From: Kingella oralis
GTDB lineage: Bacteria > Pseudomonadota > Gammaproteobacteria > Burkholderiales > Neisseriaceae
Length of the DNA: 64,000 bases
Reading direction: 5' to 3'
NCBI RefSeq assembly: GCF_014054985.1
Contig: NZ_CP059569.1
Coordinates: 372,001-436,000 of the forward strand
Shown piece by piece: positions 41,801 through 49,799 of the stretch (within the stretch, counting starts at the first letter, position 1; the number at the start of each line of letters is the position of its first letter). The position numbers were made by a program, and so were the translations under genes. Below the pieces are notes generated by a model. The model had not been told where the DNA came from. It saw only the letters and a list, made by a program, of their open reading frames with translations, and did not search any database.

Positions 41801-42487
41801 ATGGAAGGCTCGCTTATTGGAATTGGGCTATTTGTCATAGTCTGTATGATTATTTTTGTGTGTAAAGAAATAAAGAACAGTTGGGTAAAAAATAAAGAAG
41901 CAAAAGAGTTGTTAGAGCATGAACAAAAAGAGCGAGAAATCAAAATATTTCATGCTCAATTGCGTGCGAAAGCTGTAAAAATAGAACAAGAGCGGGCTGA
42001 GCGTGAGGCATGGCGTAATCGCGAAGCGGCAAAAATATGCCAAACGCTGCAAGGATACAGCGAAGCAAGAGCGTTTCTCTATGATATGGCATTTGAGAAA
42101 TGCTTTGATAATTATCAATCCCGCGATGAACAAATACTTTGGGAATCTATACGCATTGTTTTGGAAAGCCACAATGAGAAAACCATGGAATCGCGTATCC
42201 ACCTTATCTATCTAAAACATCAAGGGATGGGCAATGATAGCCCAATAGGGGCACATGAATTTAGGCTATTGGCAACGCATTTTTATTTAGGGCAAATACA
42301 AGCGTTGATGAACAAAATTGAAAATTATAAAACTCGTGCAGCCAAGGAAAAAGCTAAAATAAAAATTCAAGGTTTATTTGAACAGGCTTTATTGCCAAAG
42401 GCAGCGGATACGCTTTATCAAAATGCTGTTCGTGAGGGATTATGTTTGTACGAAGCGTTTTTACAAAAACAAAATACGTCCAATTAA
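41801..42487 (+). CDS. Membrane-anchored coiled-coil protein, moron-like
   Basis: A 228-residue protein unlike its neighbours. It has one N-terminal membrane span (about 5-22, LIGIGLFVIVCMIIFVC), a charged coiled coil rich in Lys/Glu (about 25-75), and a helical C-terminal domain with Tyr-rich stretches (SEARAFLYDMAFEKCFDNY; LLATHFYLGQIQALMNKIENYK). Its base composition is clearly more AT-rich than the rest of the prophage, it contains no DUS, and it has its own promoter and terminators on both sides. These are the marks of a moron, a gene expressed in the lysogen for host benefit such as phage exclusion. I do not recognise a family. Confidence 0.7.
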   Translation: MEGSLIGIGLFVIVCMIIFVCKEIKNSWVKNKEAKELLEHEQKEREIKIFHAQLRAKAVKIEQERAEREAWRNREAAKICQTLQGYSEARAFLYDMAFEKCFDNYQSRDEQILWESIRIVLESHNEKTMESRIHLIYLKHQGMGNDSPIGAHEFRLLATHFYLGQIQALMNKIENYKTRAAKEKAKIKIQGLFEQALLPKAADTLYQNAVREGLCLYEAFLQKQNTSN

Positions 42488-42554
42488 ACAATAAATACTT
42501 GTTGTATTTTTTGCCAAGAAACCGAATACAAGTAAAAGAACCCAAAAATCCTAT

Positions 42555-42590
42555 ACGCCCAAAAGCCCTCCGCTTTTGGGCGTTTTTTTT
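42555..42590 (+). terminator. Terminator after the moron-like gene
   Basis: ACGCCCAAAAG and CTTTTGGGCGT form an 11-bp stem followed by seven T. Confidence 0.9.
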
Positions 42591-42667
42591 GCCTTATTGC
42601 ATAGAGATGGTTATTTTGTAACTTATTGTTTTTATGGTAAAGCTGTACATTCAGCTTGCGCCACCTT

Positions 42668-42710
42668 TGTTGGTATAATTCGGCTTATTTTACTTGGAAA
42701 TTCAAGGAGA
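42668..42710 (+). promoter_or_regulatory. Extended -10 promoter and ribosome-binding site of gemA
   Basis: TGGTATAAT at 42671-42679 is an extended -10 element. AAGGAGA at 42704-42710 lies six bases before the GTG start of gemA and decides that start. Confidence 0.6.
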
Positions 42711-42716
42711 AAGCGC

Positions 42717-43142
42717 GTGAGCCATGCCGCCTATCGCCAAAAAATGATAAGCAAAATCCATATTGCCCAACAACAACTGGGGCTAGACGATGATGTGTAT
42801 CGCGACCTGCTCTCGCAAGCCACAGGCAAACGCAGTTGCAAGGATATGATGGACAACGAGCTGGCAGCGGTGCTCAACCTGTTGCAGCAAAAAGGCTTTG
42901 GCGCGAATGTAGGCGCAAAAGCCTATCAGCGCACGCCATTGCATTTTGCCGAGCAGGGCGCGATGATGCGCAAAATGGGCGCACTGCTCACCCAAATGGG
43001 CAAAAGCTGGGCATACGCGCACGGCATCGCGCGCAAGATGTTTGGCGTGGAGACGGTGCAGCGCTGCGACGGCGAACAGATGCGCAAGGTGCTGGCGGCG
43101 CTGAATTATCAGGCGAAGCGCGAGGCGCACAAGGCAGCCTGA
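42717..43142 (+). CDS. gemA: GemA (Mu gp16) family regulator
   Basis: A 141-residue protein of the Mu GemA family, in Mu linked to altered host DNA supercoiling and gene expression. It starts at GTG. The family pattern is seen as ISKIHIAQQQLGLDDDVYRDLLSQATGKRSCKDM, then LLTQMGKSWAYAHGIARKMFGVETVQRCDGEQMRKVLAAL. The last residues are formed by a DUS. Confidence 0.85.
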   Translation: MSHAAYRQKMISKIHIAQQQLGLDDDVYRDLLSQATGKRSCKDMMDNELAAVLNLLQQKGFGANVGAKAYQRTPLHFAEQGAMMRKMGALLTQMGKSWAYAHGIARKMFGVETVQRCDGEQMRKVLAALNYQAKREAHKAA

Positions 43143-43241
43143 AACAGACAAGGCGGGCAAAAAAAAGCCCGCGCATCGGGCGCAGGCGTATTCAAAAAAA
43201 CAGTATCAATTTGAATTTTAACACAGAATACGGAGCGTTGG

Positions 43242-43667
43242 ATGCAAAAAGACGATTGGGATTGTTTGCCCGAAAGCATGCAGCAGATTGCGGAGGTAAT
43301 CGGGCTGGACGGGGCGGAAAGATTGGTGCGGGCGGTTGGGGGCGCGCGGTTTAAGTTCGGCAAGGGGCGGCACAACACCGCGCGCATGAAGCTGCTGCGC
43401 CAAGCGGTGGGCAAGGCGGGCGCGGACAAGCTGGCGGCGGTGTTTGGCGGGGATGAGTTGTATATTCCGCGCTGCACGGTGCAGCTGCGCAAGGTGCGCA
43501 ATCGGCGGTTTCGGGCGGCATTTATGGCTTTGACCGATGGCGGCAAAACCAGCAAGGCGATGGCTTTAACCGAGCTTTGCCCACAATTTGGGCTGTCGCA
43601 TCGCACGGCGGATAAGATTTTGGCGGAGCGGGAGGAGGTGGCGGTGCAGGGGGCGTTGTTTGATTGA
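43242..43667 (+). CDS. mor: Mor family transcriptional activator
   Basis: A 141-residue member of the Mor/C activator family, which in Mu switches on middle and late genes. Features: an N-terminal dimerisation part (LPESMQQIAEVIGLDGAERLVRAVGGARFKFGKG), the loop DELYIPRC, and a C-terminal helix-turn-helix (LTELCPQFGLSHRTADKILAERE). No separate C protein is seen, so this may be the only late activator. It is followed by two hairpins. Confidence 0.88.
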   Translation: MQKDDWDCLPESMQQIAEVIGLDGAERLVRAVGGARFKFGKGRHNTARMKLLRQAVGKAGADKLAAVFGGDELYIPRCTVQLRKVRNRRFRAAFMALTDGGKTSKAMALTELCPQFGLSHRTADKILAEREEVAVQGALFD

Positions 43668-43676
43668 AGAGTATTT

Positions 43677-43715
43677 AAAAACCGTTTAACGTGGCAGCGC
43701 GTTGGGCGGTTTTTT
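43677..43715 (+). terminator. Terminator after mor
   Basis: AAAAACCG (43677-43684) and CGGTTTTTT (43707-43715) flank a 22-base loop with some inner pairing. Confidence 0.65.
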
Positions 43716-43743
43716 GCTATGACAAAATAGGCGTGAAATAAAT

Positions 43744-43785
43744 AGGCAGCCTGAAACCTTGCTTGGGGTTTCAGGCTGCCTTTTT
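43744..43785 (+). terminator. Inverted DUS terminator after mor
   Basis: AGGCAGCCTGAAACC (43744-43758) and GGTTTCAGGCTGCCT (43767-43781) form a 15-bp stem followed by T residues. It separates the early and middle genes from the lysis and late genes. Confidence 0.85.
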
Positions 43786-43880
43786 GCGTGGGGCGAAGCC
43801 TTGCGTCTGACTGGTGCGGCTGCGGTTTGGGCATGATGGCAACCTACTGAAACCATCATTAAACCCTAAAAGGAATAAGC

Positions 43881-44399
43881 ATGAATACACAACCTTCCGA
43901 ACTGGCATGGCTTGCCATCGCCCGCCGCGAAATCGGCACGCGCGAAATCGCGGGCAAAGAACACAACAGCAAAATCCGCAACTGGCTAATTAGCCTAAAC
44001 GCATGGTGGCAAGATGACGAAATGCCGTGGTGCGGCACATTCGTTGCCCATTGCGCACGCGAAGCGAAACGCGCTTTGCCGCAGCATTGGTATCGCGCCA
44101 AAGACTGGCTGAACACAGGCACGCGCTTGGATAAACCTGCCTATGGCTGCGTAGTCGTTTTTGACCGCGCGGGCGGCGGGCATGTGGGCTTTGTGGTGGG
44201 CAAGGACAAGCAGGGCAATTTGATGGTGCTGGGCGGCAATCAGGGCAATGCGGTGAACATTAAGCCATTTGCGATGAGCCGCGTGGCGGGCTATGTGTGG
44301 CTGGATTGGGCAGATGGACGCAAATCTGCGCCCAAGCCTGAACGCTTTGAGTTGCCGTTGTTGGACAGCAATGGGCAAGTTTCGCGCAACGAACGCTAG
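43881..44399 (+). CDS. CHAP-like (TIGR02594) endolysin
   Basis: A 172-residue cell-wall hydrolase of the NlpC/P60-CHAP superfamily. The catalytic cysteine is in MPWCGTFVAHC (C51) and the histidine in GGGHVGFVVG (H101), with SNGQ-like polar residues beyond. The N terminus (ELAWLAIARREIGTREIAGKEHNSKI) is typical of TIGR02594 phage lysins. There is no signal peptide, so release depends on a holin. Confidence 0.85.
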   Translation: MNTQPSELAWLAIARREIGTREIAGKEHNSKIRNWLISLNAWWQDDEMPWCGTFVAHCAREAKRALPQHWYRAKDWLNTGTRLDKPAYGCVVVFDRAGGGHVGFVVGKDKQGNLMVLGGNQGNAVNIKPFAMSRVAGYVWLDWADGRKSAPKPERFELPLLDSNGQVSRNER

Positions 44400-44413
44400 G
44401 AGGCCGCCTAAAA

Positions 44414-44614
44414 ATGAAACGGCACTCTGTTGTATTGGGTGCGCTGGTGGCATTAAGCCTAACCAGTCTTGCGCCGCCATCGCCTGAACTGACTTTAAAA
44501 AAACCCAGCCGACCGCGCCCGCAGCCGCACCCATTGGGCGGTGTTGCGCTGCGTAAACATCGCCACAGCGGCGTAGCAGCGGCGCGGCGGGCTAAACGCA
44601 AAGGGAAACGATAA
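44414..44614 (+). CDS. Small basic exported or membrane protein
   Basis: 66 residues with a hydrophobic N terminus (SVVLGALVALSLTSLAPP) and a strongly basic tail rich in Arg/Lys/His. AGGAGG gives a very strong ribosome-binding site. Its place between endolysin and holin suggests a lysis-related role, but this is inference. Stop and next start overlap by one base. Confidence 0.6.
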   Translation: MKRHSVVLGALVALSLTSLAPPSPELTLKKPSRPRPQPHPLGGVALRKHRHSGVAAARRAKRKGKR

Positions 44615-44874
44615 TGAAGCTGCTCAAATGGCTATCGGGCTTAATCGCCAACCCCGCTACGGGACAAATCAGCCACACTAAACTCTGGGCAAACATCACC
44701 GCCGCCTGCATGACCTACAAATTTATCCAAACACCTGATGCGCCCGAGTGGCTGTGGTGGGCATACGGCGGCATGGTGGGCGGCTATGCGCTGATTAAGC
44801 GCGGCATTGCCGCCGTGCCACAGGTGGCAGAAATCAAAAAAGGACAAAGCGATGCTGCGGATGCTTTGGAGTAA
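44614..44874 (+). CDS. Holin-like membrane protein
   Basis: 86 residues with hydrophobic segments at about 24-40 and 45-68 (LWWAYGGMVGGYALI) and the start MKLLKWLSGLIANPATGQISHTKLWANI, which resembles the DUF2644 family of Mu-like phages. The position between endolysin and spanins and the size are those of a holin. The next gene starts 22 bases before its stop. Confidence 0.7.
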   Translation: MKLLKWLSGLIANPATGQISHTKLWANITAACMTYKFIQTPDAPEWLWWAYGGMVGGYALIKRGIAAVPQVAEIKKGQSDAADALE

Positions 44875-45262
44875 ATACCGTTTGCAGGCTGCCTGCGTGG
44901 GTTTTGCGCTGGCGTGCGCCTTATCCGCGTGGGCGGGCTATGCCGTGGCGCAAAGCGCGTGCCACGCGGCAACGTTGCTGCTGAAAAACCAATACGCCGA
45001 CGAAAAACTGAAAGCCCAGCAAGCCTATGCCGCCGCGCTGGCTGATGCGCTGGCGAAACAGCAAGCGGCGGTGCAATGGGCGCAACAGCAAGGCGATCAG
45101 CTTGCCGCCACCCGCGCCCAATTAGAACAACGGCAACACGAACTGAACAAGGAAATCCCCCATGCCACGCATCAAGATAATCAAGGCACTACTGTTTACA
45201 ACGGCATTGGCAACCACAGCCTGCAACTCTACAACCGCGCCTTTGGCTACGCCGCTGATTAG
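44852..45262 (+). CDS. Rz-like inner-membrane spanin
   Basis: A 136-residue i-spanin: N-terminal membrane anchor (CVGFALACALSAWAGYAVA), then a periplasmic coiled coil rich in Ala/Gln (LKAQQAYAAALADALAKQQAAVQWAQQQGDQLAATRAQLEQRQHEL). AAAGGACAAAGCG precedes the ATG. With the lipoprotein encoded in another frame inside its 3' end it would fuse the inner and outer membranes in the last step of lysis. Confidence 0.8.
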   Translation: MLRMLWSKYRLQAACVGFALACALSAWAGYAVAQSACHAATLLLKNQYADEKLKAQQAYAAALADALAKQQAAVQWAQQQGDQLAATRAQLEQRQHELNKEIPHATHQDNQGTTVYNGIGNHSLQLYNRAFGYAAD

Positions 45263-45452
45263 GCAGCCTGAAATCCCGCCTGTGTCTACCGAGCTGCTGG
45301 CAAATCACGAACGCCCCGAGCGTCCCGCCAGCGGTTCACCCCAACATTTGCTAGACCACGCGGTGCGCTATGGCGGCTACTGCCAAAAGCTGCAAGCGCA
45401 AGTTTCAGGCTGGCAGGCGTGGTATCGGCAGCAGCAAGGCAGCCTGAAATGA
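45162..45452 (+). CDS. Rz1-like outer-membrane spanin lipoprotein
   Basis: A 96-residue o-spanin beginning inside the Rz-like gene in a different frame (101-base overlap). The signal peptide ends in a lipobox with C21 (LATTAC). The mature part is Pro-rich (PEIPPVSTELLANHERPERP) and ends with DHAVRYGGYCQKLQAQVSGWQAWYRQQ. The overlapped Rz/Rz1 architecture is typical of phages of Gram-negative hosts. Confidence 0.8.
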   Translation: MPRIKIIKALLFTTALATTACNSTTAPLATPLIRQPEIPPVSTELLANHERPERPASGSPQHLLDHAVRYGGYCQKLQAQVSGWQAWYRQQQGSLK

Positions 45453-45733
45453 ACACGCAGAATTTTTTAACCATGGAATGGGCGTTTGGCATCTTGACCA
45501 GCTTTCTGATTGCGCTGCTGTGGCATTTTATCCGCGTGTTGGATGAAAAATTTGAGGCGATTGAAGCCAAGCACGAGCGCGTGCAGGGCGAATTGAACAA
45601 GGTGAAGCTGGATTACGCCACCAAGGCGGAAGCCACGGCAAGCAGCAGCAATGTGATGAAATCGTTGGAGCGCTTGGAAGCTAAACTAGACAAATTGAAC
45701 GACAAATTAGACCAAAAGGCAGACAAAGCATGA
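45449..45733 (+). CDS. DUF2730-like membrane coiled-coil protein
   Basis: 94 residues: one membrane span (WAFGILTSFLIALLWHFIRVL) followed by a coiled coil (KLDYATKAEATASSSNVMKSLERLEAKLDKLNDKLDQKADKA). It overlaps both neighbours by four bases. The layout matches small proteins found before the terminase genes in Mu-like phages (DUF2730 type). Role unknown. Confidence 0.65.
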   Translation: MNTQNFLTMEWAFGILTSFLIALLWHFIRVLDEKFEAIEAKHERVQGELNKVKLDYATKAEATASSSNVMKSLERLEAKLDKLNDKLDQKADKA

Positions 45734-45936
45734 CGCTGGAAAAAGACCCGATTTTAGCCGCGCTGGCGCGGATTGAAGCCAAGCAAGATTTGGCATTGGA
45801 ACAGCAAAACCGCATGGAGCGCGAGATGGACGAGATTAGGCAAGACACGCGGCGCGTGGCGGCGATTACAGGCGGGGCGGCGGGCGGCTTGGTGTCCACC
45901 GGCATTTTGTTGATTAAAGCGAAGTTCGGGCTGTGA
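45730..45936 (+). CDS. Small coiled-coil/membrane protein
   Basis: 68 residues with a charged N-terminal helix (ILAALARIEAKQDLALEQQNRMEREMDEIRQDTRR) and a glycine-rich C-terminal span (ITGGAAGGLVSTGILLIKAKF). Opposite topology to the preceding protein, with which it may pair. Role unknown. Confidence 0.6.
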   Translation: MTLEKDPILAALARIEAKQDLALEQQNRMEREMDEIRQDTRRVAAITGGAAGGLVSTGILLIKAKFGL

Positions 45937-45937
45937 T

Positions 45938-46441
45938 ATGGCGCATCCGCAAGAAAAACGCGACGAGGTGCGCCGCCGCTATGTGTTTGAAAACTGCCCG
46001 CTGGAAATGGCGGCGGCTTTTGCCCAAGTGCCGGTTGCTACGGCGCGCAGCTGGAAATATGCCGCCAAGGAAACAGGCGATGATTGGGACAAGGTGCGCG
46101 CCGCGCATTTTATGGCGGGCGGCGGCTTGGAAGATGTGAACCGCCTGATTATGGCGGGCTTTTTGGTGCAATACCAAGCCACGTTTGAGCAGCTCAACGG
46201 TGGCGGTGCGGATATTGACCCGATTGCGCGGGTGCAGGCTTTGGGCAGCCTTGCCGATGCGTATAACAAGATGGTGGCAGCGAATAAGAAAATCCTGCCC
46301 GAAACCAGCGAGCTGGCAACGGCGATGCGCGTGCTCAACCTGTTGGCGGAGTTTACCGCGCAAAAATACCCCAACCACCTTGCTGCCATTGGCGAGCTAT
46401 TGGAGCCTTTTGGCGCGTATATGCAGGATAAATTGGCATGA
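45938..46441 (+). CDS. DUF1804 family protein, probable small terminase
   Basis: A 167-residue protein with an N-terminal helix-turn-helix (RRRYVFENCPLEMAAAFAQVPVATARSWKYAAKETGDDWDKVRAAH) as in small terminase subunits, and a helical oligomerisation region. It sits directly before the large terminase with an ATGA overlap, as in Mu (gp27/gp28). DUF1804 is the family usually found here. Confidence 0.85.
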   Translation: MAHPQEKRDEVRRRYVFENCPLEMAAAFAQVPVATARSWKYAAKETGDDWDKVRAAHFMAGGGLEDVNRLIMAGFLVQYQATFEQLNGGGADIDPIARVQALGSLADAYNKMVAANKKILPETSELATAMRVLNLLAEFTAQKYPNHLAAIGELLEPFGAYMQDKLA

Positions 46442-48072
46442 AGTTGAAAGAATTTACCCAGTCGCTCAAACAGCTGGCGGCGCAGTTGCAGCGCACGATT
46501 GAAGCCGAAGTGATGGGCTTTGCCAACGACCCTGCGGCGATTGCCGAGCGGCGGGCGCGTGTGTTTGACCCTGTGGGCGGTTTTGAATTTTTTGTGCAGA
46601 CGTATTTTCCGCACTATGTGCGCAGTCCGCATAAATCGCAGCTGCATGAGTATTTGTTTTTCATACTGCCGCAAATGCTGGCATCGGAAAAAAGCGAGCA
46701 AGAAGCAATTGCCGCGCCGCGTGGCGAAGCGAAATCTACGCTGGTTACGCAGCTTTTTACGCTGTGGTGCATTGTTACCCATCGCAAACACTATATTTTG
46801 CTGGTGATGGACAGCATAGACCAAGCTTATCCGATGCTGGAAGCAATTAAGGCGGAGCTGGAATTTAACCCACGCTTGGCGATGGATTTTGCCGATGTGT
46901 GCGGGCAGGGGCGTGTATGGCAGGCGGGGACGGTGGTTACTGCCAACGACATCAAAGTGCAGGTGGCAGGCAGCGGCAAGAAACTGCGCGGCAGGCGCCA
47001 CGGAGCGTTCCGCCCCGATTTGGTGGTGCTGGACGATATTGAGAACGATGAGCAGGTGCGCAACCCTGCCCAGCGCGACAAGCTGGAAATATGGCTGAAA
47101 TCGGCGGTGCTGCATTTGGGCGGAGTGGGACAGAAGTTTGACGTGGTGTATATCGGCACGATTTTGCACTACGACAGCGTGCTCAACCGCACTTTGCACA
47201 ATCCGATGTGGCACAGCATGAAATTTAAGGCGATGTTGGCGTTTCCCGAGCGCATGGATTTGTGGGACGAATGGGAAGCCATTTTGCGCAATAACGGCAA
47301 TGCGGGCGCGGCGATGGCGCAGGCGTTTTATGAAGCCAATAAGGCGGAGATGGAGCGCGGGGCGCAAACAAGCTGGGCGGCGCGTGGGGTGTTGGATTTG
47401 ATGAAAATCCGCGCCCGCGACGGGCATGAAGCGTTTGATAGCGAATTGCAAAACGACCCTGTGTCCAGCGAAAACGCGCCTTTTGCCAACGCGATGAAGT
47501 TTTGGACGGAGCTGCCGCCTGATTTGGTGTATTTCGGCGCACTGGACCCGAGCTTGGGCAAAGCAGGCGCAAGCCGCGACCCGAGCGCGATTTTGGTGGG
47601 CGGCTATCAGCGCAGCACGGGCAAGCTGTTTGTGGTGGCGGCGCAGATTAAAAAACGGCTGCCCGATTTGATTATTGAAGATGTGATACGGCTGCATCAG
47701 CAATACCGCTGCGCGTTGTGGTTTGTGGAGACGGTGCAGTTTCAAGAGTTTTTAAAAGACGAGCTGGTGAAACGCAGCGCGGCGCGGGGCTGCCCTGTGC
47801 CTGCGCGGGCGGTGAAGCCGATTGCGGATAAGCTGCTGCGGATTGAAACCTTGCAGCCGCACATGGCAAACGGCTTGATTTGGCTGCACGACACGCAAGC
47901 TACGCTGATTGAGCAGCTGCGCCATTTCCCCAAGGCGGCGCATGATGATGGACCGGATGCGCTGCAAATGCTTTGGGCGGGCGCAACCAGCAACGCTGCG
48001 CCGATTGAATGGCACAGCACGGCAGATGATGATTTTGATGATAGGGAATGGAAAAGCAAATGGGCGCGTTAA
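46438..48072 (+). CDS. Large terminase subunit (Mu gp28-like)
   Basis: The 544-residue DNA-packaging motor. The ATPase has a Walker A-like APRGEAKST (93-101) and Walker B LVVLDDIEND at about 195-204. The nuclease half has GALDPSLGK near residue 370, VETVQFQEFLKDE, and HDDGPDALQML, giving the three acidic metal-binding positions. Mu-type phages package by a headful mechanism from inserted DNA, so flanking host DNA is expected to be packaged too. Confidence 0.92.
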   Translation: MKLKEFTQSLKQLAAQLQRTIEAEVMGFANDPAAIAERRARVFDPVGGFEFFVQTYFPHYVRSPHKSQLHEYLFFILPQMLASEKSEQEAIAAPRGEAKSTLVTQLFTLWCIVTHRKHYILLVMDSIDQAYPMLEAIKAELEFNPRLAMDFADVCGQGRVWQAGTVVTANDIKVQVAGSGKKLRGRRHGAFRPDLVVLDDIENDEQVRNPAQRDKLEIWLKSAVLHLGGVGQKFDVVYIGTILHYDSVLNRTLHNPMWHSMKFKAMLAFPERMDLWDEWEAILRNNGNAGAAMAQAFYEANKAEMERGAQTSWAARGVLDLMKIRARDGHEAFDSELQNDPVSSENAPFANAMKFWTELPPDLVYFGALDPSLGKAGASRDPSAILVGGYQRSTGKLFVVAAQIKKRLPDLIIEDVIRLHQQYRCALWFVETVQFQEFLKDELVKRSAARGCPVPARAVKPIADKLLRIETLQPHMANGLIWLHDTQATLIEQLRHFPKAAHDDGPDALQMLWAGATSNAAPIEWHSTADDDFDDREWKSKWAR

Positions 48073-48133
48073 GGCAGCCTGAAAAAGCATTTACCCTTGG
48101 TGTTTAACCCCCCTTTTAAACACGGCATAAAAC

Positions 48134-49750
48134 ATGGCAAAAAAAGCGAAATTTAACCCCAAAACCCCCGCGCAAAAGCCCACCCCAGAAGCTCAGCGGC
48201 AAACGCAAGAGGCGCGGATTACCGCCAACGGGCGGGTGATTGCGGAGCATCCTTCCACCTTTATCACGCCTGCCAAACTGCGCGCGCTGTTTGAGGATGC
48301 CGAGGGCAACGACATTCAGGCGCAGCATGAGCTGTTTGCCGATATGGAAGAGCGCGACAGTGCGATTGCCGCTGCGCTTGCCACGCGCAAGATGGCAGTG
48401 CTGGGGCTGGACTGGCGTGTTACCGAGCCTCGCGGGGCGAACCCTGCCGAGCAGCAGCTTGCCGAGGCGGCGCAAAGCTATTTTGACAACCTTGCCCATT
48501 TGGATGATTTGCTGATGGATTTGATGGATGCGGTGGGGCATGGCTTTGCCGCGCTGGAAATTGCATGGCAGCTGCAAGGCAGCCTGAATTGTCCCGCGCG
48601 GTTTACTCCCACCCCGCAAAGCTGGTTTCGCTGGGACGACCACGACAACTTGCTGCTCAAAACCCCCGACCATCCAACAGGCGAGCCGTTGTGGGCGATG
48701 GGCTGGGTGGTGCATCGGCATAAAAACCGCAGCGTGCAGGCGGCGCGGGGCGGGCTGTTTCGCACGCTGGCTTGGTTGTATATGTTTAAGCACTATTCGG
48801 CGCACGATTTTGCCGAGTTTTTGGAGCTTTACGGCATGCCGATTCGCATCGGCAAATATGGCGCGGGCGCGACCGAAAAGGAAAAACAAACCCTGCTGCG
48901 CGCCGTTGCCGAAATCGGGCACAACGCGGCGGGCATTATGCCCGAGGGCATGATGATTGAGCTGCACCAAGCGGCATCGGGCACAACGGCGGGCAATAAC
49001 CCGTTTATGACCATGATTGAATGGTGCGAAAAATCCGCCACGCGGCTGATTTTGGGGCAAACCCTAACCAGCGGGGCGGACGGGCGCGCCAGTACCAACG
49101 CGCTGGGGCAGATTCACAACGAAGTGCGCCATGATTTGCTGGTGGCCGATGCGCGGCGTTTGGCGCAAACGATTAACCGGCAGATTTTAGAACCCTTTTT
49201 GCGGGTGAATTTTGCCATCGACGAAGATACCCGCCTGCCGCAGTTTGAATTTGACACGCGCGAAGCGGCGGATTTGGCGGCGATTGCCGAGGCGTTGCCG
49301 AAATTGGTGGATGTGGGCGTGCAAATCCCCGAGCGCTGGGCGCGGGACAAGCTGGCGATTCCTGATGCACTGGACGGCGAGATGCTGCTGGGGCGGGCAT
49401 CAGATGACAAAAAAGGCGCGAAAGACGCGCCAAAGCAGCCTGAAAACAACAAACCGCCTGCTGCATTGAACTACCGCCATGTTGCCCTGAATGCGCAAGG
49501 GCAAGTTGCCCCTGCTTGGGATGTGGCGTTTGAAAACGGCGTGGAAGATTATTTGCGCGAGGCGAAGTTTGCTGCCCAGCTTGAGCCGATGTTGCAAGAT
49601 TTGGGGCGCGCACTGGCAGAGGGCGAGGATTATGAGGAAGTGGAAACTCGCTTAATCGCTGCCTATCCCACGCTGGACACACGCCGCTTGCAGGAGGCTT
49701 TAACGCGGGTGCTGTTTGTGGCGGATTTGTGGGGGCGCGCGCAGCCGTAA
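48134..49750 (+). CDS. Portal protein (DUF935, Mu gp29-like)
   Basis: A 538-residue portal that forms the dodecameric DNA gate of the head. DUF935 signatures: FADMEERDSAIAAALATRKMAVLGLDW, DLMDAVGHGFAALEIAW, GMPIRIGKYGAGATEKEKQTLLRAV, GQTLTSGADGRAS. The C-terminal part from about 440 is variable and carries a DUS (QPENN). It lies 61 bases after the terminase gene. Confidence 0.92.
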   Translation: MAKKAKFNPKTPAQKPTPEAQRQTQEARITANGRVIAEHPSTFITPAKLRALFEDAEGNDIQAQHELFADMEERDSAIAAALATRKMAVLGLDWRVTEPRGANPAEQQLAEAAQSYFDNLAHLDDLLMDLMDAVGHGFAALEIAWQLQGSLNCPARFTPTPQSWFRWDDHDNLLLKTPDHPTGEPLWAMGWVVHRHKNRSVQAARGGLFRTLAWLYMFKHYSAHDFAEFLELYGMPIRIGKYGAGATEKEKQTLLRAVAEIGHNAAGIMPEGMMIELHQAASGTTAGNNPFMTMIEWCEKSATRLILGQTLTSGADGRASTNALGQIHNEVRHDLLVADARRLAQTINRQILEPFLRVNFAIDEDTRLPQFEFDTREAADLAAIAEALPKLVDVGVQIPERWARDKLAIPDALDGEMLLGRASDDKKGAKDAPKQPENNKPPAALNYRHVALNAQGQVAPAWDVAFENGVEDYLREAKFAAQLEPMLQDLGRALAEGEDYEEVETRLIAAYPTLDTRRLQEALTRVLFVADLWGRAQP

Positions 49751-49799
49751 TCTTTTACTCCTAGGCAGCCTGAAACCCTTTTTTGAATGAAACACAACC

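Noticed and set aside
43717..43727. Inverted CTATGACAAAA after mor as a prophage end
   Set aside because: It lies 10 kb inside a continuous Mu gene order, so it cannot be an outer end; it may be an internal binding site or chance.
45979..47745. A 588-codon open frame on the minus strand opposite the terminase genes
   Set aside because: It overlaps two recognised genes completely, has no ribosome-binding site and has the His/Arg/Gln-rich composition of a mirror of a biased gene. Long antisense frames also occur opposite the portal gene (48116-49060) for the same reason.
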